Shown: positions 45,401 to 53,898 of the stretch, piece by piece
How positions within the stretch are numbered: position 1 is the stretch's first letter
Layout: the number at the start of each line of letters is the position of its first letter
Assembly (NCBI RefSeq): GCF_001542415.1
Contig: NZ_LNCU01000120.1
Location: forward strand, 37,681-97,381
DNA: 59,701 bases
Direction: 5' to 3'
Source of the DNA: Bradyrhizobium macuxiense
GTDB taxonomy: Bacteria > Pseudomonadota > Alphaproteobacteria > Rhizobiales > Xanthobacteraceae
The notes under the pieces: generated by a model
What the model saw: only the letters and a program-made list of their open reading frames with translations
The model's database searches: none
Told to the model about the DNA's origin: nothing
Program-made: the position numbers and the translations under genes

Positions 45401-45416
45401 CGTGTCAATCTCCACC

Positions 45417-45538
45417 GTCGTCCCGGCGCAGGCCGGGACCCATAACCACCGCCGCCCGTATTGAGCCAAGACTCGGGCCTGCATCCCGTTTACAAACTGA
45501 CAGTCGTGGATATGGGTCCCGGCCTGCGCCGGGACGAC
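45417..45538. repeat. REP-like doublet, copy 3
   Basis: Two perfectly complementary 28-bp arms (45417-45444 and 45511-45538, core GTCCCGGCGCAGGCCGGGAC) around a 66-bp spacer. ATAACCACC follows the first arm as in the other copies. It fills the gap between hslU and the next gene and ends 12 bp before that gene's start. Confidence 0.85.
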
Positions 45539-45550
45539 ATAGGTGGGCGA

Positions 45551-46675
45551 ATGAATCTGCGGGTCTGGCAAAACCCTTGGCGCGTGATGCTTGCCGTCAA
45601 CGCCGCCATGATGATCGGGCTGTTCTTCTACAAGATCACGCTGCGGCCCTTCGTCCCCTACATCCACCTGCTGGTCGACTATCATTACGGCTTCACCAAG
45701 CGTGCGCTGATCGGCGCGATCGTCTCGCTGTTCACCGACAAGGTGCCGGTGTGGCTGGTGTTTGCCTTGGGCGGCGCGATCTGGCTGGTGACGCTCGGCC
45801 TGTTCATCGAGCTCTTCCGCCGCACCTTCAGGTTCGACGACACGCATTGGCCGCTGTTCGTCTTCATCGCGGGATCGCCGTTCTTCCTGAAGAATTTCAT
45901 CTTCTCGCTCGGTCATTTCGACATCTATGGCTGCGCGCTCACGATCGTGCTGCTGCTCATCCCGGCGCGCTCGGTCGCCTATGTGCTGCTGGCTGCGCTG
46001 TTCTCGATCGTGCTGATCCTGATCCACCACATCTTCATCCTGATGTATGTGCCGACCATCGCAGCCATCGTGGTGCTGCGCTTCTATCTGGTGCAGGGCG
46101 TGACATCGCGGAATGTGGCGGCGGGGGTCGCGGCACTCGCCACGGTCGGCATCCTGTTCCTGGCCGCGCAATTCCTTGGCACCGTCGACGTGCCCTATGA
46201 CGAATTCCTCCGTCATCTGCGGAGCCGGATGGCCGATCCGTCACGGACGGATCTGCTTGAGTTCGGCTACATCTGGTACCAGCCGCTGTCGAAGGAGATC
46301 ACCGACACCTGGGCGCGCATGCCCTCGAACATCCTGGGCGTCCCGGTGTTCGCGCTGCTGATCTGGCTGCACGCGCCGCTCTGGCAGTATTTCGCGCGCC
46401 TGATCGACGCGCTCGCAAGCGAGCTGCACCGCCGTCTTGTGATCGCCGCGCTCGTCATGATCAGCGCCGGCTTCTTCATCATGTTCGTGATCGTGTTCGA
46501 CTATTCGCGCTGGATCTCGAACTGGGCGGTCTGCATGTTCCTGATACTGCATGCGGTGAAGAAGCTGCCGGCCTCGAAGGAGGTGCCGGTGATCCCGTCA
46601 GACGATCGCAGGACGACGACGTTCGGCTGGATTCTCACGCTGATCCCGCGCGTCGGGATCGTCAGACCATTTTAG
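45551..46675 (+). CDS. Polytopic membrane protein of unknown function
   Basis: A 374-residue integral membrane protein with about nine hydrophobic segments, beginning near residue 14. Distinct features are FVPYIHLLVDYHYGFTKRAL near the first loop and FSLGHFDIYGCALTIVLLLI. The loop motif resembles membrane proteins of glycan-related families (EpsG or glycosyltransferase 87-like), but I cannot assign one. It is preceded immediately by a REP doublet and has no obvious ribosome binding site beyond GGTGGGCGA. Confidence 0.7.
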   Translation: MNLRVWQNPWRVMLAVNAAMMIGLFFYKITLRPFVPYIHLLVDYHYGFTKRALIGAIVSLFTDKVPVWLVFALGGAIWLVTLGLFIELFRRTFRFDDTHWPLFVFIAGSPFFLKNFIFSLGHFDIYGCALTIVLLLIPARSVAYVLLAALFSIVLILIHHIFILMYVPTIAAIVVLRFYLVQGVTSRNVAAGVAALATVGILFLAAQFLGTVDVPYDEFLRHLRSRMADPSRTDLLEFGYIWYQPLSKEITDTWARMPSNILGVPVFALLIWLHAPLWQYFARLIDALASELHRRLVIAALVMISAGFFIMFVIVFDYSRWISNWAVCMFLILHAVKKLPASKEVPVIPSDDRRTTTFGWILTLIPRVGIVRPF

Positions 46676-46686
46676 AATCGTTGATT

Positions 46687-46738
46687 GTGAGCTTGATCTG
46701 TCCGGAAAACCGCTTCTCACTTTTCCGGATCATGCTCT
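46687..46738. repeat. Family A dispersed repeat supplying the stop codon of the Smr gene
   Basis: GTGAGCTTGATCTGTCCGGA, AAACCGCTTCTCACTTTTCC and GGATCATGCTCTC. On the minus strand its outer end AGAGCATGATCC carries the TGA (46732-46730) that ends the Smr-domain gene. Confidence 0.7.
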
Positions 46739-47302
46739 CGCGCGCCGCACGCGCACATAAAGCGCGCCCTCGCCGCCATGGCCGATATGAGCCTCCTCGA
46801 ATCCCACGATCAGGGAACGAAATTCCGGCAGGCTAAGCCATTCCGGCACCTGGCGCCGCAGCACGCCGCGTTCGCTTTCCAGGCCGCCGACCTTGCCCTT
46901 GCCGGTGATGACGAGCACGAAGGTCAGCCCGTCGTGATGGGCGCGTTGCAGGAAGGCGAACAGCACCCGATGCGCGCGCATTTGCGTCATGCCGTGCAGA
47001 TCGAGCCGCGCATCGATCTCCTGCCTGCCGCGTGACAGTTTTGCGCGATCGCGGCGGCCGATCGGCGCCAATGGCGGGACTTGCGGCCGCGGCGCAGGCG
47101 CCTTGACCGGTACCTGCTTTGCCGCGACGTGATGGGTGACCGGATCAGAGGTTGTTACGGGCGCTTTCGCGGCAGCCGCCCTCTTGCGCAGCGGCTTGAC
47201 CTGCTTTGCGACGCTCTCCCAGAGCGCACGCTCCTCCTCGCTCAGCGCACGCCTGCGCCGCGACGGAGCGGAAAGGTCGGGGATCGACGCGGGACGTTTC
47301 AT
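46730..47302 (-). CDS. Smr/MutS2-domain protein
   Basis: A 190-residue protein with a basic, proline-rich N-terminus (RRRRALSEEERALWESVAKQ at residues about 15-35) and a C-terminal Smr domain: LDLHGMTQMRAHRVLFAFLQ, then LVITGKGKVGGLESERGVLR and GHGGEGALYVRVRR. Smr domains have nicking-endonuclease or RNA-cleaving activity, so a role in DNA or ribosome-associated RNA processing is possible. Its ATG overlaps the mltA stop (4 bp), making a coupled mltA-smr pair; the stop codon lies in a repeat. Confidence 0.88.
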   Translation of the reverse strand: MKRPASIPDLSAPSRRRRALSEEERALWESVAKQVKPLRKRAAAAKAPVTTSDPVTHHVAAKQVPVKAPAPRPQVPPLAPIGRRDRAKLSRGRQEIDARLDLHGMTQMRAHRVLFAFLQRAHHDGLTFVLVITGKGKVGGLESERGVLRRQVPEWLSLPEFRSLIVGFEEAHIGHGGEGALYVRVRRARA

Positions 47303-48957
47303 TGATCGTCGCGATGGCGATAGCGCCGAGAGCGCCGCTTCTCCTGAGATTGCGGAATGTCGGGCCGGACTGCCGGCAGCGGCACCGCTTTTGCCACAGT
47401 TGCGTCCTGCGCGACAGGGGCTGTTGCACCTGTCTGTGCGGGAGCCGCCGTGCCCTTCGCGGCCGGACCCTTGGTTGCATTGCCGGTCGTATTCTTTGCC
47501 GGATCCTTGGCGGTACCCTTCGCAACATCCTTCCCGGCATCCTTGGCGATCGGCGCAACGGGCGCGTCCGCCGGCTTTGCGGCCGGCTTGTCCTTCTGCG
47601 GATCGGTCTGCGGATACAGCTTTGCTATCTTTGCCGACGGCCGCTCATCCGGGATCGGCAGCTTGCGGCCGCGGGCGACAGGATCGAGCTCCTTCGGAAC
47701 CAGCATGACGAACTGCATGCTGTTTTTTAGCCGGCCCGACACTTTTCCCGCATCGGCGCCGGCGCCGAAATAGAGGTCGGCCCGCGCAGGACCCACGATC
47801 GCAGACCCCGTGTCCTGCGCGATCATCAGCCGGTGGAACGGTGTCTTCGACGTTTCGGATTCGATCGGCAACTCGCCCTGGATGAAGAACGGCGTGCCGT
47901 AGACATGAAGCGCCTTGTCGACCGCAATCGAGCGGCCCGGCGTCAGCGGCACGCCTTGCGCGCCGACGGCTTCGTCCTTGTCGGATAGCGGAACTTCACG
48001 GAAGAAGATGTAGGAGCGGTTCTGCCGGCGCAACTCGTTCGCGCCATCCGGATTCTGCTCCATCCACTCCCTGATCTTCTGCATCGACATCTGATCCTTC
48101 GGGATGATGCCGCGGTCGATCAGGATGCGTCCGACCGGCGTATAGGGATAGCCGTTGTGCGCATCATAATTGATGCGCAGCGTGGTGCCGTCCGTCAGCT
48201 TGATCCGCGCCGAGCCCTGGATCTGCGCGAACAGCAAATCGGTCTGGTTCTTCAGCCAGCAGATCTCCAGCCCACGGCCGGCGATCGCGCCGTCCTCTAT
48301 CTGGGCGCGGTCGTAATAGGGCACGAGCTTGCGCCGGCCGATCTTGCGATACACCGGACCGCTGTTGGGCAGGCCGACCGAATCCTGCGTCTTGCCGCGC
48401 ACGAACAGGTTGGACGGGCGGCGATAGACCGGAACGTTGTAGACGTCGGTCTGCGTCCGCGAGCCGTCGAGCACCGGCTCGTAATAGCCGGTGACGAAGC
48501 CTGCATCTTCGCCGAGCCGCGAGATGCGCAAGGGTACGAAGTTCTGCTCGAAGAAATCCTTCGCTTTCGTGCTGTCGGTGAGATCGAGCCGCTTGGCGAT
48601 CCGGCAGGGATCGCGCAGCGAGCCTCCGAGCGCCTTCGATTCCGGTGCCAACCCCTGTTGGGCGGCGATCGGCTTGCAGCTCGTCCGGAATGCCTTGTAG
48701 GCGGCGAGATGATCGTCGTCGTTCCAGCCCGGGATATTCGTCCAGGTAAGCGGCTCATACTGGCTGCCGCTGATGTGCAGCGGCAGTTCCAGATTGGGGT
48801 AGGGAAGCGCACGGGCAGGGACGTGCCGCTGCACTGCGTGCCGGCTGTATCTGTAGTGAGCAGCTATCGCCGCAGTGGAACACAGAACCGCGAGCGCGCA
48901 ACTCGCAACGGCAAGGCGCCCGTAGCTGATATGTTTAGTGAGCGCTTCCAGTGCCAA
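47299..48957 (-). CDS. mltA: Membrane-bound lytic transglycosylase A, with long C-terminal tail
   Basis: An MltA murein hydrolase that cleaves glycan strands and forms 1,6-anhydromuropeptides. After an N-terminal hydrophobic segment (LAVASCALAVLCSTAAIAA), the MltA domain has GFVTGYYEPVLDGSRTQ and GRSIAVD, and the 3D domain has LMIAQDTGSAIVGPARADLY with the catalytic Asp. A tail of about 100 residues rich in Lys, Ala, Pro and Thr follows and is not part of the usual family. Start is uncertain: TTG 48957 has GGAAG upstream and a better signal peptide, while ATG 49011 would overlap the Tim44-like gene by 77 bp. Confidence 0.85.
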   Translation of the reverse strand: MALEALTKHISYGRLAVASCALAVLCSTAAIAAHYRYSRHAVQRHVPARALPYPNLELPLHISGSQYEPLTWTNIPGWNDDDHLAAYKAFRTSCKPIAAQQGLAPESKALGGSLRDPCRIAKRLDLTDSTKAKDFFEQNFVPLRISRLGEDAGFVTGYYEPVLDGSRTQTDVYNVPVYRRPSNLFVRGKTQDSVGLPNSGPVYRKIGRRKLVPYYDRAQIEDGAIAGRGLEICWLKNQTDLLFAQIQGSARIKLTDGTTLRINYDAHNGYPYTPVGRILIDRGIIPKDQMSMQKIREWMEQNPDGANELRRQNRSYIFFREVPLSDKDEAVGAQGVPLTPGRSIAVDKALHVYGTPFFIQGELPIESETSKTPFHRLMIAQDTGSAIVGPARADLYFGAGADAGKVSGRLKNSMQFVMLVPKELDPVARGRKLPIPDERPSAKIAKLYPQTDPQKDKPAAKPADAPVAPIAKDAGKDVAKGTAKDPAKNTTGNATKGPAAKGTAAPAQTGATAPVAQDATVAKAVPLPAVRPDIPQSQEKRRSRRYRHRDDQ

Positions 48958-49636
48958 CCAGCTTCCAGTTCGGATCGCGGGACGCCGAGTCACGGGCGAA
49001 CGTCCAGACATCGGTGATGTCGGCCACCTTGTCCGGGCTGCCGTCGACGATCGTGCCTGCCTTGTCGCGTGTGACCGAAATCATCTGCGACACGAAGCGG
49101 ACGGTCAGTTGCGCCGTGCGATCGCGCGTCTCCGCATTGACGATCTCGGCCTTGTCGATAGACACGAACCGCGTTTCGGTCTTCTGCTCGTGGTTCTCGC
49201 GGTCCTTGATCGCGGCCTCGAAGCTCTCATAGACCTCAGTCGATAACAAATCCTTCAGGGCGCGGCGGTCGCCATTGGCGAAGGCCAGCACGATCATCTC
49301 GTAGGCGGAGCGGGCGCCCGACAGGAAATGCTTCGGATCGAAAGTGGAGTCCTGGAGCGCCACCGCATCGAGGCCCTGGGCCAGCGGCGTACCCGGCTCG
49401 GCGACACCCTTCCAGCGGTCGGTCGGCTCCGCGGGCTCGGCGCGCGGGGCCGCCGGCTGGTCGATCACCGATCCCGGGATCGGAACGACATTGTTGTCCT
49501 GCGTCCGTTGCACGACGTTGGGTGCGGCCCGATCATAGGGCGGCCGCTCGCTTCCGGTGCGCTGTCCGAGAACGCTGCGCAGGCGCAGGAAGATGAACAC
49601 CGCCAGCGCCAGGAAGATGATGGTATAGATATCCAC
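48935..49636 (-). CDS. Tim44/TimA-like membrane-anchored protein
   Basis: A 233-residue protein with one N-terminal transmembrane helix (VDIYTIIFLALAVFIFLRLR), a Pro-rich linker and a Tim44-like C-terminal domain (LSGARSAYEMIVLAFANGDR, LLSTEVYESFEAAI, TDVWTFARDSASRDPNWKLV). In mitochondria Tim44 links the import motor to the membrane; in alphaproteobacteria the homologue is implicated in membrane protein work, with secB nearby here. The start is a GTG at 49636. It precedes mltA and smr on the same strand. Confidence 0.85.
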   Translation of the reverse strand: MDIYTIIFLALAVFIFLRLRSVLGQRTGSERPPYDRAAPNVVQRTQDNNVVPIPGSVIDQPAAPRAEPAEPTDRWKGVAEPGTPLAQGLDAVALQDSTFDPKHFLSGARSAYEMIVLAFANGDRRALKDLLSTEVYESFEAAIKDRENHEQKTETRFVSIDKAEIVNAETRDRTAQLTVRFVSQMISVTRDKAGTIVDGSPDKVADITDVWTFARDSASRDPNWKLVGTGSAH

Positions 49637-50054
49637 GTCGAATTCGCTTTCTGCTCTGCCGGCAACGGGCCGGCCGTACAAGCGTTCCCGGTTGGGGAAC
49701 GGCGGAGATTACATCACCTATTGAGTCCGCAGCATGTAGGCATGAAACTATGCCCGGCCAATGGCGCTTTTTGGCACGGGCAATTGTAGCGCGATTTACC
49801 GGCGGGGGGAAACCCGTTCCTGCCCAGAAATCGCGCATCTTCAATTATTTAGGAAGCCGTTAAGAGATTGGTCAGGTCTCCTCCACCGGCTGCGGCGCGG
49901 GAATCGGTCGCGCCCTGATGCGTCCTCGGCTCGTCGTCCTTGTCGACTGCGCCGGGCCTATGATAGCCACTCGCGCGGCATCGGCATTCTCAACACCCGT
50001 AAAGGCTGCCGTCGGACATCCTGTCCATCGAGCGCCACTTCAGGAGACATTTTC
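49637..50054. other. 418-bp gap between the Tim44-like gene and secB
   Basis: This divergent gap holds no convincing gene. Short frames exist but lack family signals and ribosome binding sites. It contains an AT-rich patch (TCTTCAATTATTTAGGAAGC near 49840) that may hold promoter elements for secB. The related fxsA gene often found here in rhizobia is not visible. Confidence 0.5.
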
Positions 50055-50543
50055 ATGACCAATGGCAACGGCGCACCCATCGAACAGGCTCCTCCCCAGC
50101 TCAACGTGCTGGCGCAATACACCAAGGATCTCTCGTTCGAGAATCCGAACGCACCGGCTTCGCTCGGCCCGCAGCAGCAGCAGCCGGCGATCAACATTCA
50201 GATCAATGTCTCCGCCAACAATCTCGCCGACAGCGAATTCGAGGTGATCCTGTCGATCGAGGGCAAGGCTGAAAGCGCCGGCAAGGTGATGTTCAGCTTC
50301 GACCTGGCCTATGCCGGCGTGTTCCGGATCGTGAACGTTCCGCAGGAAAATCTGCACCCGCTGGTCATGATCGAGTGCCCGCGACTGCTGTTCCCGTTCG
50401 CGCGCGAGATCGTCGCGACCTCGGTCCGCGACGGCGGCTTCCCGCCCTTGATGCTCGATCCCGTCGACTTCGTCGGCCTCTACCGCCAGAACATGGAACG
50501 GCAGGCTGCCGCCCAGGCCGCGTCCGGCGTCAAGCCGAGCTGA
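50055..50543 (+). CDS. secB: Protein-export chaperone SecB
   Basis: A 162-residue SecB. It has LNVLAQYTKDLSFENPNAPA, NIQINVSANNLADSEFEVIL, VFRIVNVPQENLHPLVMIEC with PRLLFPFAREIVATSVRDGG and the C-terminal FPPLMLDPVDFVGLYRQ. The chaperone keeps preproteins unfolded for SecA. GGAG lies 9 bp before ATG 50055. It is convergent with dnaQ, with a strong terminator between. Confidence 0.97.
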   Translation: MTNGNGAPIEQAPPQLNVLAQYTKDLSFENPNAPASLGPQQQQPAINIQINVSANNLADSEFEVILSIEGKAESAGKVMFSFDLAYAGVFRIVNVPQENLHPLVMIECPRLLFPFAREIVATSVRDGGFPPLMLDPVDFVGLYRQNMERQAAAQAASGVKPS

Positions 50544-50579
50544 TCCGGCACATTCCTAGAACTGACGGTAAGCTTGAGG

Positions 50580-50610
50580 TCCGGCTCTGATTCCATCAGA
50601 GCCGGATTTT
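50580..50610. terminator. Intrinsic terminator between secB and dnaQ
   Basis: TCCGGCTCTGA (50580-50590), loop TTCCA, TCAGAGCCGGA (50596-50606), then TTTT. The 11-bp stem is perfect. It lies between the convergent secB and dnaQ, the latter's stop codon beginning at the next base, and serves secB at least. Confidence 0.8.
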
Positions 50611-51330
50611 CTATGCGGCCGGTGCTGCCACGGCTACCGGCGGCAAGTAATCGTTCCAGATCGGCTTGTCGCCCAGGGTGGCGACGAAGGCGCGGTGCGC
50701 CTCGCGATCGGCGTCGCTGACCCGGGCCGCCAGCGGAATTTCGCGCTGCCGCCGCGGCGTGTCGCCATGGCCGCCGACGCGGGTGTCCGTCGTCTCCGAG
50801 GCCAGGATGAGCTGCGACTGTCGCGCACCGATCAGGTCGATATAGACCTCGGCCAGGAGCTCGGCGTCGAGCAACGCGCCGTGCTTGGTCCGGTGCGAAT
50901 TGTCGATCGAATAACGCGAGCAGAGATCGTCCAGCCGGTTCGACACACCGGGATGCTTGCGCCGAGCCAGCAGCAAGGTATCGACAAGGCGGTCCTTCGA
51001 AATGATCTCGCGCTTGATCCGATCGAGCTCGGCATTGATGAAGCTGACGTCGAAGGACGCGTTGTGGATCACCAGCGGCGTGTCGCCGATGAAGGCCAGG
51101 AAGTCGTCGACCACCTCGTGAAACAGCGGCTTGCTGGCCAGGAACTCGGTCGACAGGCCGTGCACGGCGAATGCTTCCGCCGGCATGTCGCGCTCGGGGT
51201 TGATGTAGACGTGGTAGGTCTGCCCCGTCGGCATGCGATTGAAGATCTCGACACAGCCGATCTCGACCAGCCGGTCGCCGCGCAGCGGATCAAGGCCGGT
51301 GGTTTCGGTATCGAGAACGATTTCGCGCAT
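50611..51330 (-). CDS. dnaQ: DNA polymerase III epsilon subunit (proofreading exonuclease)
   Basis: A 239-residue DnaQ with the DEDDh exonuclease motifs: ExoI REIVLDTETTGLDPLRGDRL, ExoII VIHNASFDVSFINAEL and ExoIII RTKHGALLDAELLAEVYIDL. It proofreads replication errors. It starts 27 bp after coaE, and dnaQ-coaE-maf-PDRP form a conserved group on the minus strand beside the origin in alphaproteobacteria. Confidence 0.96.
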   Translation of the reverse strand: MREIVLDTETTGLDPLRGDRLVEIGCVEIFNRMPTGQTYHVYINPERDMPAEAFAVHGLSTEFLASKPLFHEVVDDFLAFIGDTPLVIHNASFDVSFINAELDRIKREIISKDRLVDTLLLARRKHPGVSNRLDDLCSRYSIDNSHRTKHGALLDAELLAEVYIDLIGARQSQLILASETTDTRVGGHGDTPRRQREIPLAARVSDADREAHRAFVATLGDKPIWNDYLPPVAVAAPAA

Positions 51331-51357
51331 GACGTTGAGGTATCCAGAAGCAGCGAA

Positions 51358-51957
51358 TCAGGCACGCCGCTTCGGCATCTTAACAACCTCGGCCAGAATG
51401 TCGCGGATGCGCGCCCGCACCGGGTCCAGTCCATGCGAGGTATCCACGATGAAATCGGCACGCTTCCGCTTCTCGGCATCCGGCACCTGCTTGGCGATGA
51501 TGGCATCGAGCTTCGCGGCATCCATCGTGCCGCGTGCCAGCACGCGCTCGCGCTGAAGTTCCGCCGAGGTGGTGACCACTACCACAGCATCGACGCGCTT
51601 CTCGCCACCGGTCTCGTACAGCAGCGGAATGTCGACGACAACAATCGGCGCGCCGGCGGCCTCCGCGTCTGCGAAGAATTTCGCCCGTGACGCGCCGAGC
51701 ATCGGATGCACGATCTGCTCGAGCTGCTTCATCGCCGCGGCATCGTGCACCACGCGCGCGGAGAGTTTTGCGCGATCGACCTTGCCATCGACGGTGGTGC
51801 CGGGAAACGCGGCCTCGATCGCGGGTGCCGCTTCTCCTTCGTACAATTGATGCACGGACGCATCGGCGTCGTACACGGGAACGCCGGCTTCCATGAACAG
51901 TTTCGCGGTGGTGGATTTTCCCATCCCGATCGAGCCGGTCAGTCCAAGAATCAACAT
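51358..51957 (-). CDS. coaE: Dephospho-CoA kinase
   Basis: A 199-residue kinase performing the last step of CoA synthesis. The P-loop LILGLTGSIGMGKSTTAKLF is at the N-terminus, with VPVYDADASVHQLYEG, then VVDIPLLYETGGEKRVDAVV. It is preceded by maf and followed by dnaQ. Confidence 0.96.
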   Translation of the reverse strand: MLILGLTGSIGMGKSTTAKLFMEAGVPVYDADASVHQLYEGEAAPAIEAAFPGTTVDGKVDRAKLSARVVHDAAAMKQLEQIVHPMLGASRAKFFADAEAAGAPIVVVDIPLLYETGGEKRVDAVVVVTTSAELQRERVLARGTMDAAKLDAIIAKQVPDAEKRKRADFIVDTSHGLDPVRARIRDILAEVVKMPKRRA

Positions 51958-51998
51958 CTGATCAGCATCTTTCCGTCGCTATACCTTTCAACAGCACT

Positions 51999-52607
51999 TC
52001 AGACCGCGAGCAGCTTCTCACTGCGCAGGAATGCGAGCAGCGACAATAGCGGCAGGCCGAGAATGGTGAAATGGTCGCCCTCGATGCGCTCGAACAAATG
52101 CACGCCCAAGCCCTCGAGCTGGTAGGCGCCGACACTTGTCGTCACTCTATCGCCGGCCTGGTCGAGATAGGCGCCGATCTCGCGGTCGCCAAGCCGCCGC
52201 ATCGTCATCCGCGCGACGCTCACATCCGCGAACAGGGTTTTCCCGTCGCGCACCACCGAAACCGCTGAGTGCAATTCATGGACGTGGCCGGCGAGGAGGC
52301 TCAACTGCTCCGCGGCCTGCGCGCGGCCGGCCGGCTTGCTGAACAACCGGTGTCCCAGCGCCAGCGTCTGGTCGGCACCGACGACATATTGACCCGGCCT
52401 CTGCCTGGAAATGAACAGTGCTTTCTCACCCGCCAGCAGCGAGGCGATTTCGCCCGGCGCCGACCGGCCGGAGTCATTCTGCACCGCACGCTCGTCGAGA
52501 TCGGCCGGCAGCGCCTCGAAATCGAGGCCGGCGTTTTCGAGCAGCATTTTCCGCGCGCGGCTCTGCGACGCAAGAATCAGCTTCTGCTGTCCGCGCCAGA
52601 TGCTCAT
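51999..52607 (-). CDS. Maf-family nucleotide pyrophosphatase
   Basis: A 202-residue Maf protein: LILASQSRARKMLLENAGLD at the start, VVGADQTLALGHRLFSKPA in the middle and HFTILGLPLLSLLAFLR at the end. Maf proteins hydrolyse non-canonical or modified nucleoside triphosphates. ATG 52607 gives the family N-terminus; the longer frame overlaps the PDRP end. It lies 10 bp after the PDRP gene. Confidence 0.93.
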   Translation of the reverse strand: MSIWRGQQKLILASQSRARKMLLENAGLDFEALPADLDERAVQNDSGRSAPGEIASLLAGEKALFISRQRPGQYVVGADQTLALGHRLFSKPAGRAQAAEQLSLLAGHVHELHSAVSVVRDGKTLFADVSVARMTMRRLGDREIGAYLDQAGDRVTTSVGAYQLEGLGVHLFERIEGDHFTILGLPLLSLLAFLRSEKLLAV

Positions 52608-52617
52608 GACGCCGCGA

Positions 52618-53454
52618 TCATTCCGACGGCCGCGCGCGCTGGCGATCGGCATAGAGCTTCATCACCGCGGCCGCGGTTTCCTCGATCGAGCGGCGCGTCA
52701 CGTCGAGCAGGGGCCAGTTGAACTTCGCGCTCAAGCGGCGCGCAAAGGCAACCTCATCGGCCACCGCCTGCTTGTCGATGTAGGTCTCGTTGTCGCGGTC
52801 ACCCAAGGTGAGCAGGCGGTTCTGCCGAACCTGGATCAATCGCTCCGGCGTTGCATGCAGACTGACCACCAGCGGCTTCTTCAGAGTTCCGAGCTGATGC
52901 GGCAGCGGAATGCCGGGCACCAGCGGTACGTTTGCCGCGCGAATGCCGCGGTTGGCAAGATAGATCGAGGTCGGCGTCTTCGACGTGCGGGATACACCGA
53001 CCAGGACGACGTCGGCTTCCTCGAGACCATCGACGTGCTGACCGTCGTCATGCATCATCGTGTAGTTCAGCGCATCGATCCGTCGGAAATATTCCGCGTT
53101 GAGCACGTGCTGCGCGCCAACACGCCCGGTGGTCGCGGCACCCAGATAAGCCTCGAACAATTGCATCACCGGCCCGATGATCGACAGGCTCGGAACGTTG
53201 ATCTCCTTGCACTTGCCTTCGAGCCGGCCGACGAGATCTTTTTCCAGAAGCGTGAACAGCACGATACCAGGCGATTCCTCGATCTCGTCAAGCACACGAT
53301 CGAGCTGCTTCTGGCTACGCACCAGGGGGTAGACATGCTCAACAGCAGTCACGTTGGCGTATTGCGCGGCAACTGCGCGCGCGACCGTGATCAGCGTCTC
53401 GCCGGTCGAGTCCGACACCAGGTGCAGATGGAAATAGTTGGAGTTCGTGGGCAC
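52618..53454 (-). CDS. Pyruvate, phosphate dikinase regulatory protein (PDRP/DUF299)
   Basis: A 278-residue bifunctional kinase/phosphorylase of the DUF299 family. It has HLVSDSTGETLITVARAVAA at the N-terminus and the P-loop-like VVLVGVSRTSKTPTSIYLAN. It reversibly inactivates pyruvate phosphate dikinase or PEP synthase. Neither of the first codons is ATG: GTG 53454 is preferred since AGGGG lies 5 nt upstream; TTG 53457 is the alternative. In relatives this is the gene next to the chromosomal origin (called RP001 in Rickettsia). Confidence 0.92.
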   Translation of the reverse strand: MPTNSNYFHLHLVSDSTGETLITVARAVAAQYANVTAVEHVYPLVRSQKQLDRVLDEIEESPGIVLFTLLEKDLVGRLEGKCKEINVPSLSIIGPVMQLFEAYLGAATTGRVGAQHVLNAEYFRRIDALNYTMMHDDGQHVDGLEEADVVLVGVSRTSKTPTSIYLANRGIRAANVPLVPGIPLPHQLGTLKKPLVVSLHATPERLIQVRQNRLLTLGDRDNETYIDKQAVADEVAFARRLSAKFNWPLLDVTRRSIEETAAAVMKLYADRQRARPSE

Positions 53455-53457
53455 CAA

Positions 53458-53898
53458 AACCCCTGTCTATCGTGTGAATCCCTGTGGAGACCGAGGACGA
53501 GAATCCGGGGCCGCCGGCCGGCCACGGGATATCTCATCCTTTTCTTCACAGCACCTCGCAAAAGGATAAGTCGAGGTCATGGAGACGATGATAGTGGGTA
53601 GGTGTGGATTTGTCTCTGCATAAGCTGACCACAGAGGAGCGCAAGCAATTGAGTCAGGGCAACGAATCCGCGCGACCATGCCCTCTCGCAAGAATGTTGA
53701 GGGATGTGAACAAGCCTGCGACAACGGCTGGATCGCCTTGCATGAGTCAAATCCACCGTCATTCAGACTCAAACCTTAGAATCTAAAATTAATAGGTTTA
53801 GGAGAGCCGAGCTTGCGGATATGTATCCGTCCCTCGCTTGGAGAGCTTTGCTCGTAACGCTGAGACCGCCCGAGCCGTTCCCTGAAAGGCACCCCACG
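53458..53898. other. Candidate chromosomal replication origin (oriC)
   Basis: The 441-bp gap between PDRP and hemJ has no gene. It holds seven GANTC sites (53476, 53501, 53651, 53664, 53744, 53766, 53779), the methylation target of CcrM, which controls replication-linked functions in this class. Weak DnaA-like boxes occur (TGTGGATTT 53603; TGTGGAGAC 53483; TTCTTCACA 53542; each 7 of 9). An AT-rich stretch at 53771-53800 could be the unwinding element. Coding direction switches from all minus to all plus here, and the flanking genes are those beside oriC in relatives. Confidence 0.6.

Noticed and set aside
44087..46216. 709-codon minus-strand frame opposite hslU and the membrane protein gene
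   Set aside because: It spans two real genes and a REP element on the other strand, so it cannot be a true gene.
49533..49844. 103-codon minus-strand frame upstream of the Tim44-like gene
   Set aside because: Overlaps the real gene in another frame and shows no protein-like pattern.
53458..53898. Strong DnaA boxes (TTATCCACA) in the origin gap
   Set aside because: Only 7-of-9 or weaker matches are present; the origin call rests on GANTC sites and synteny instead.
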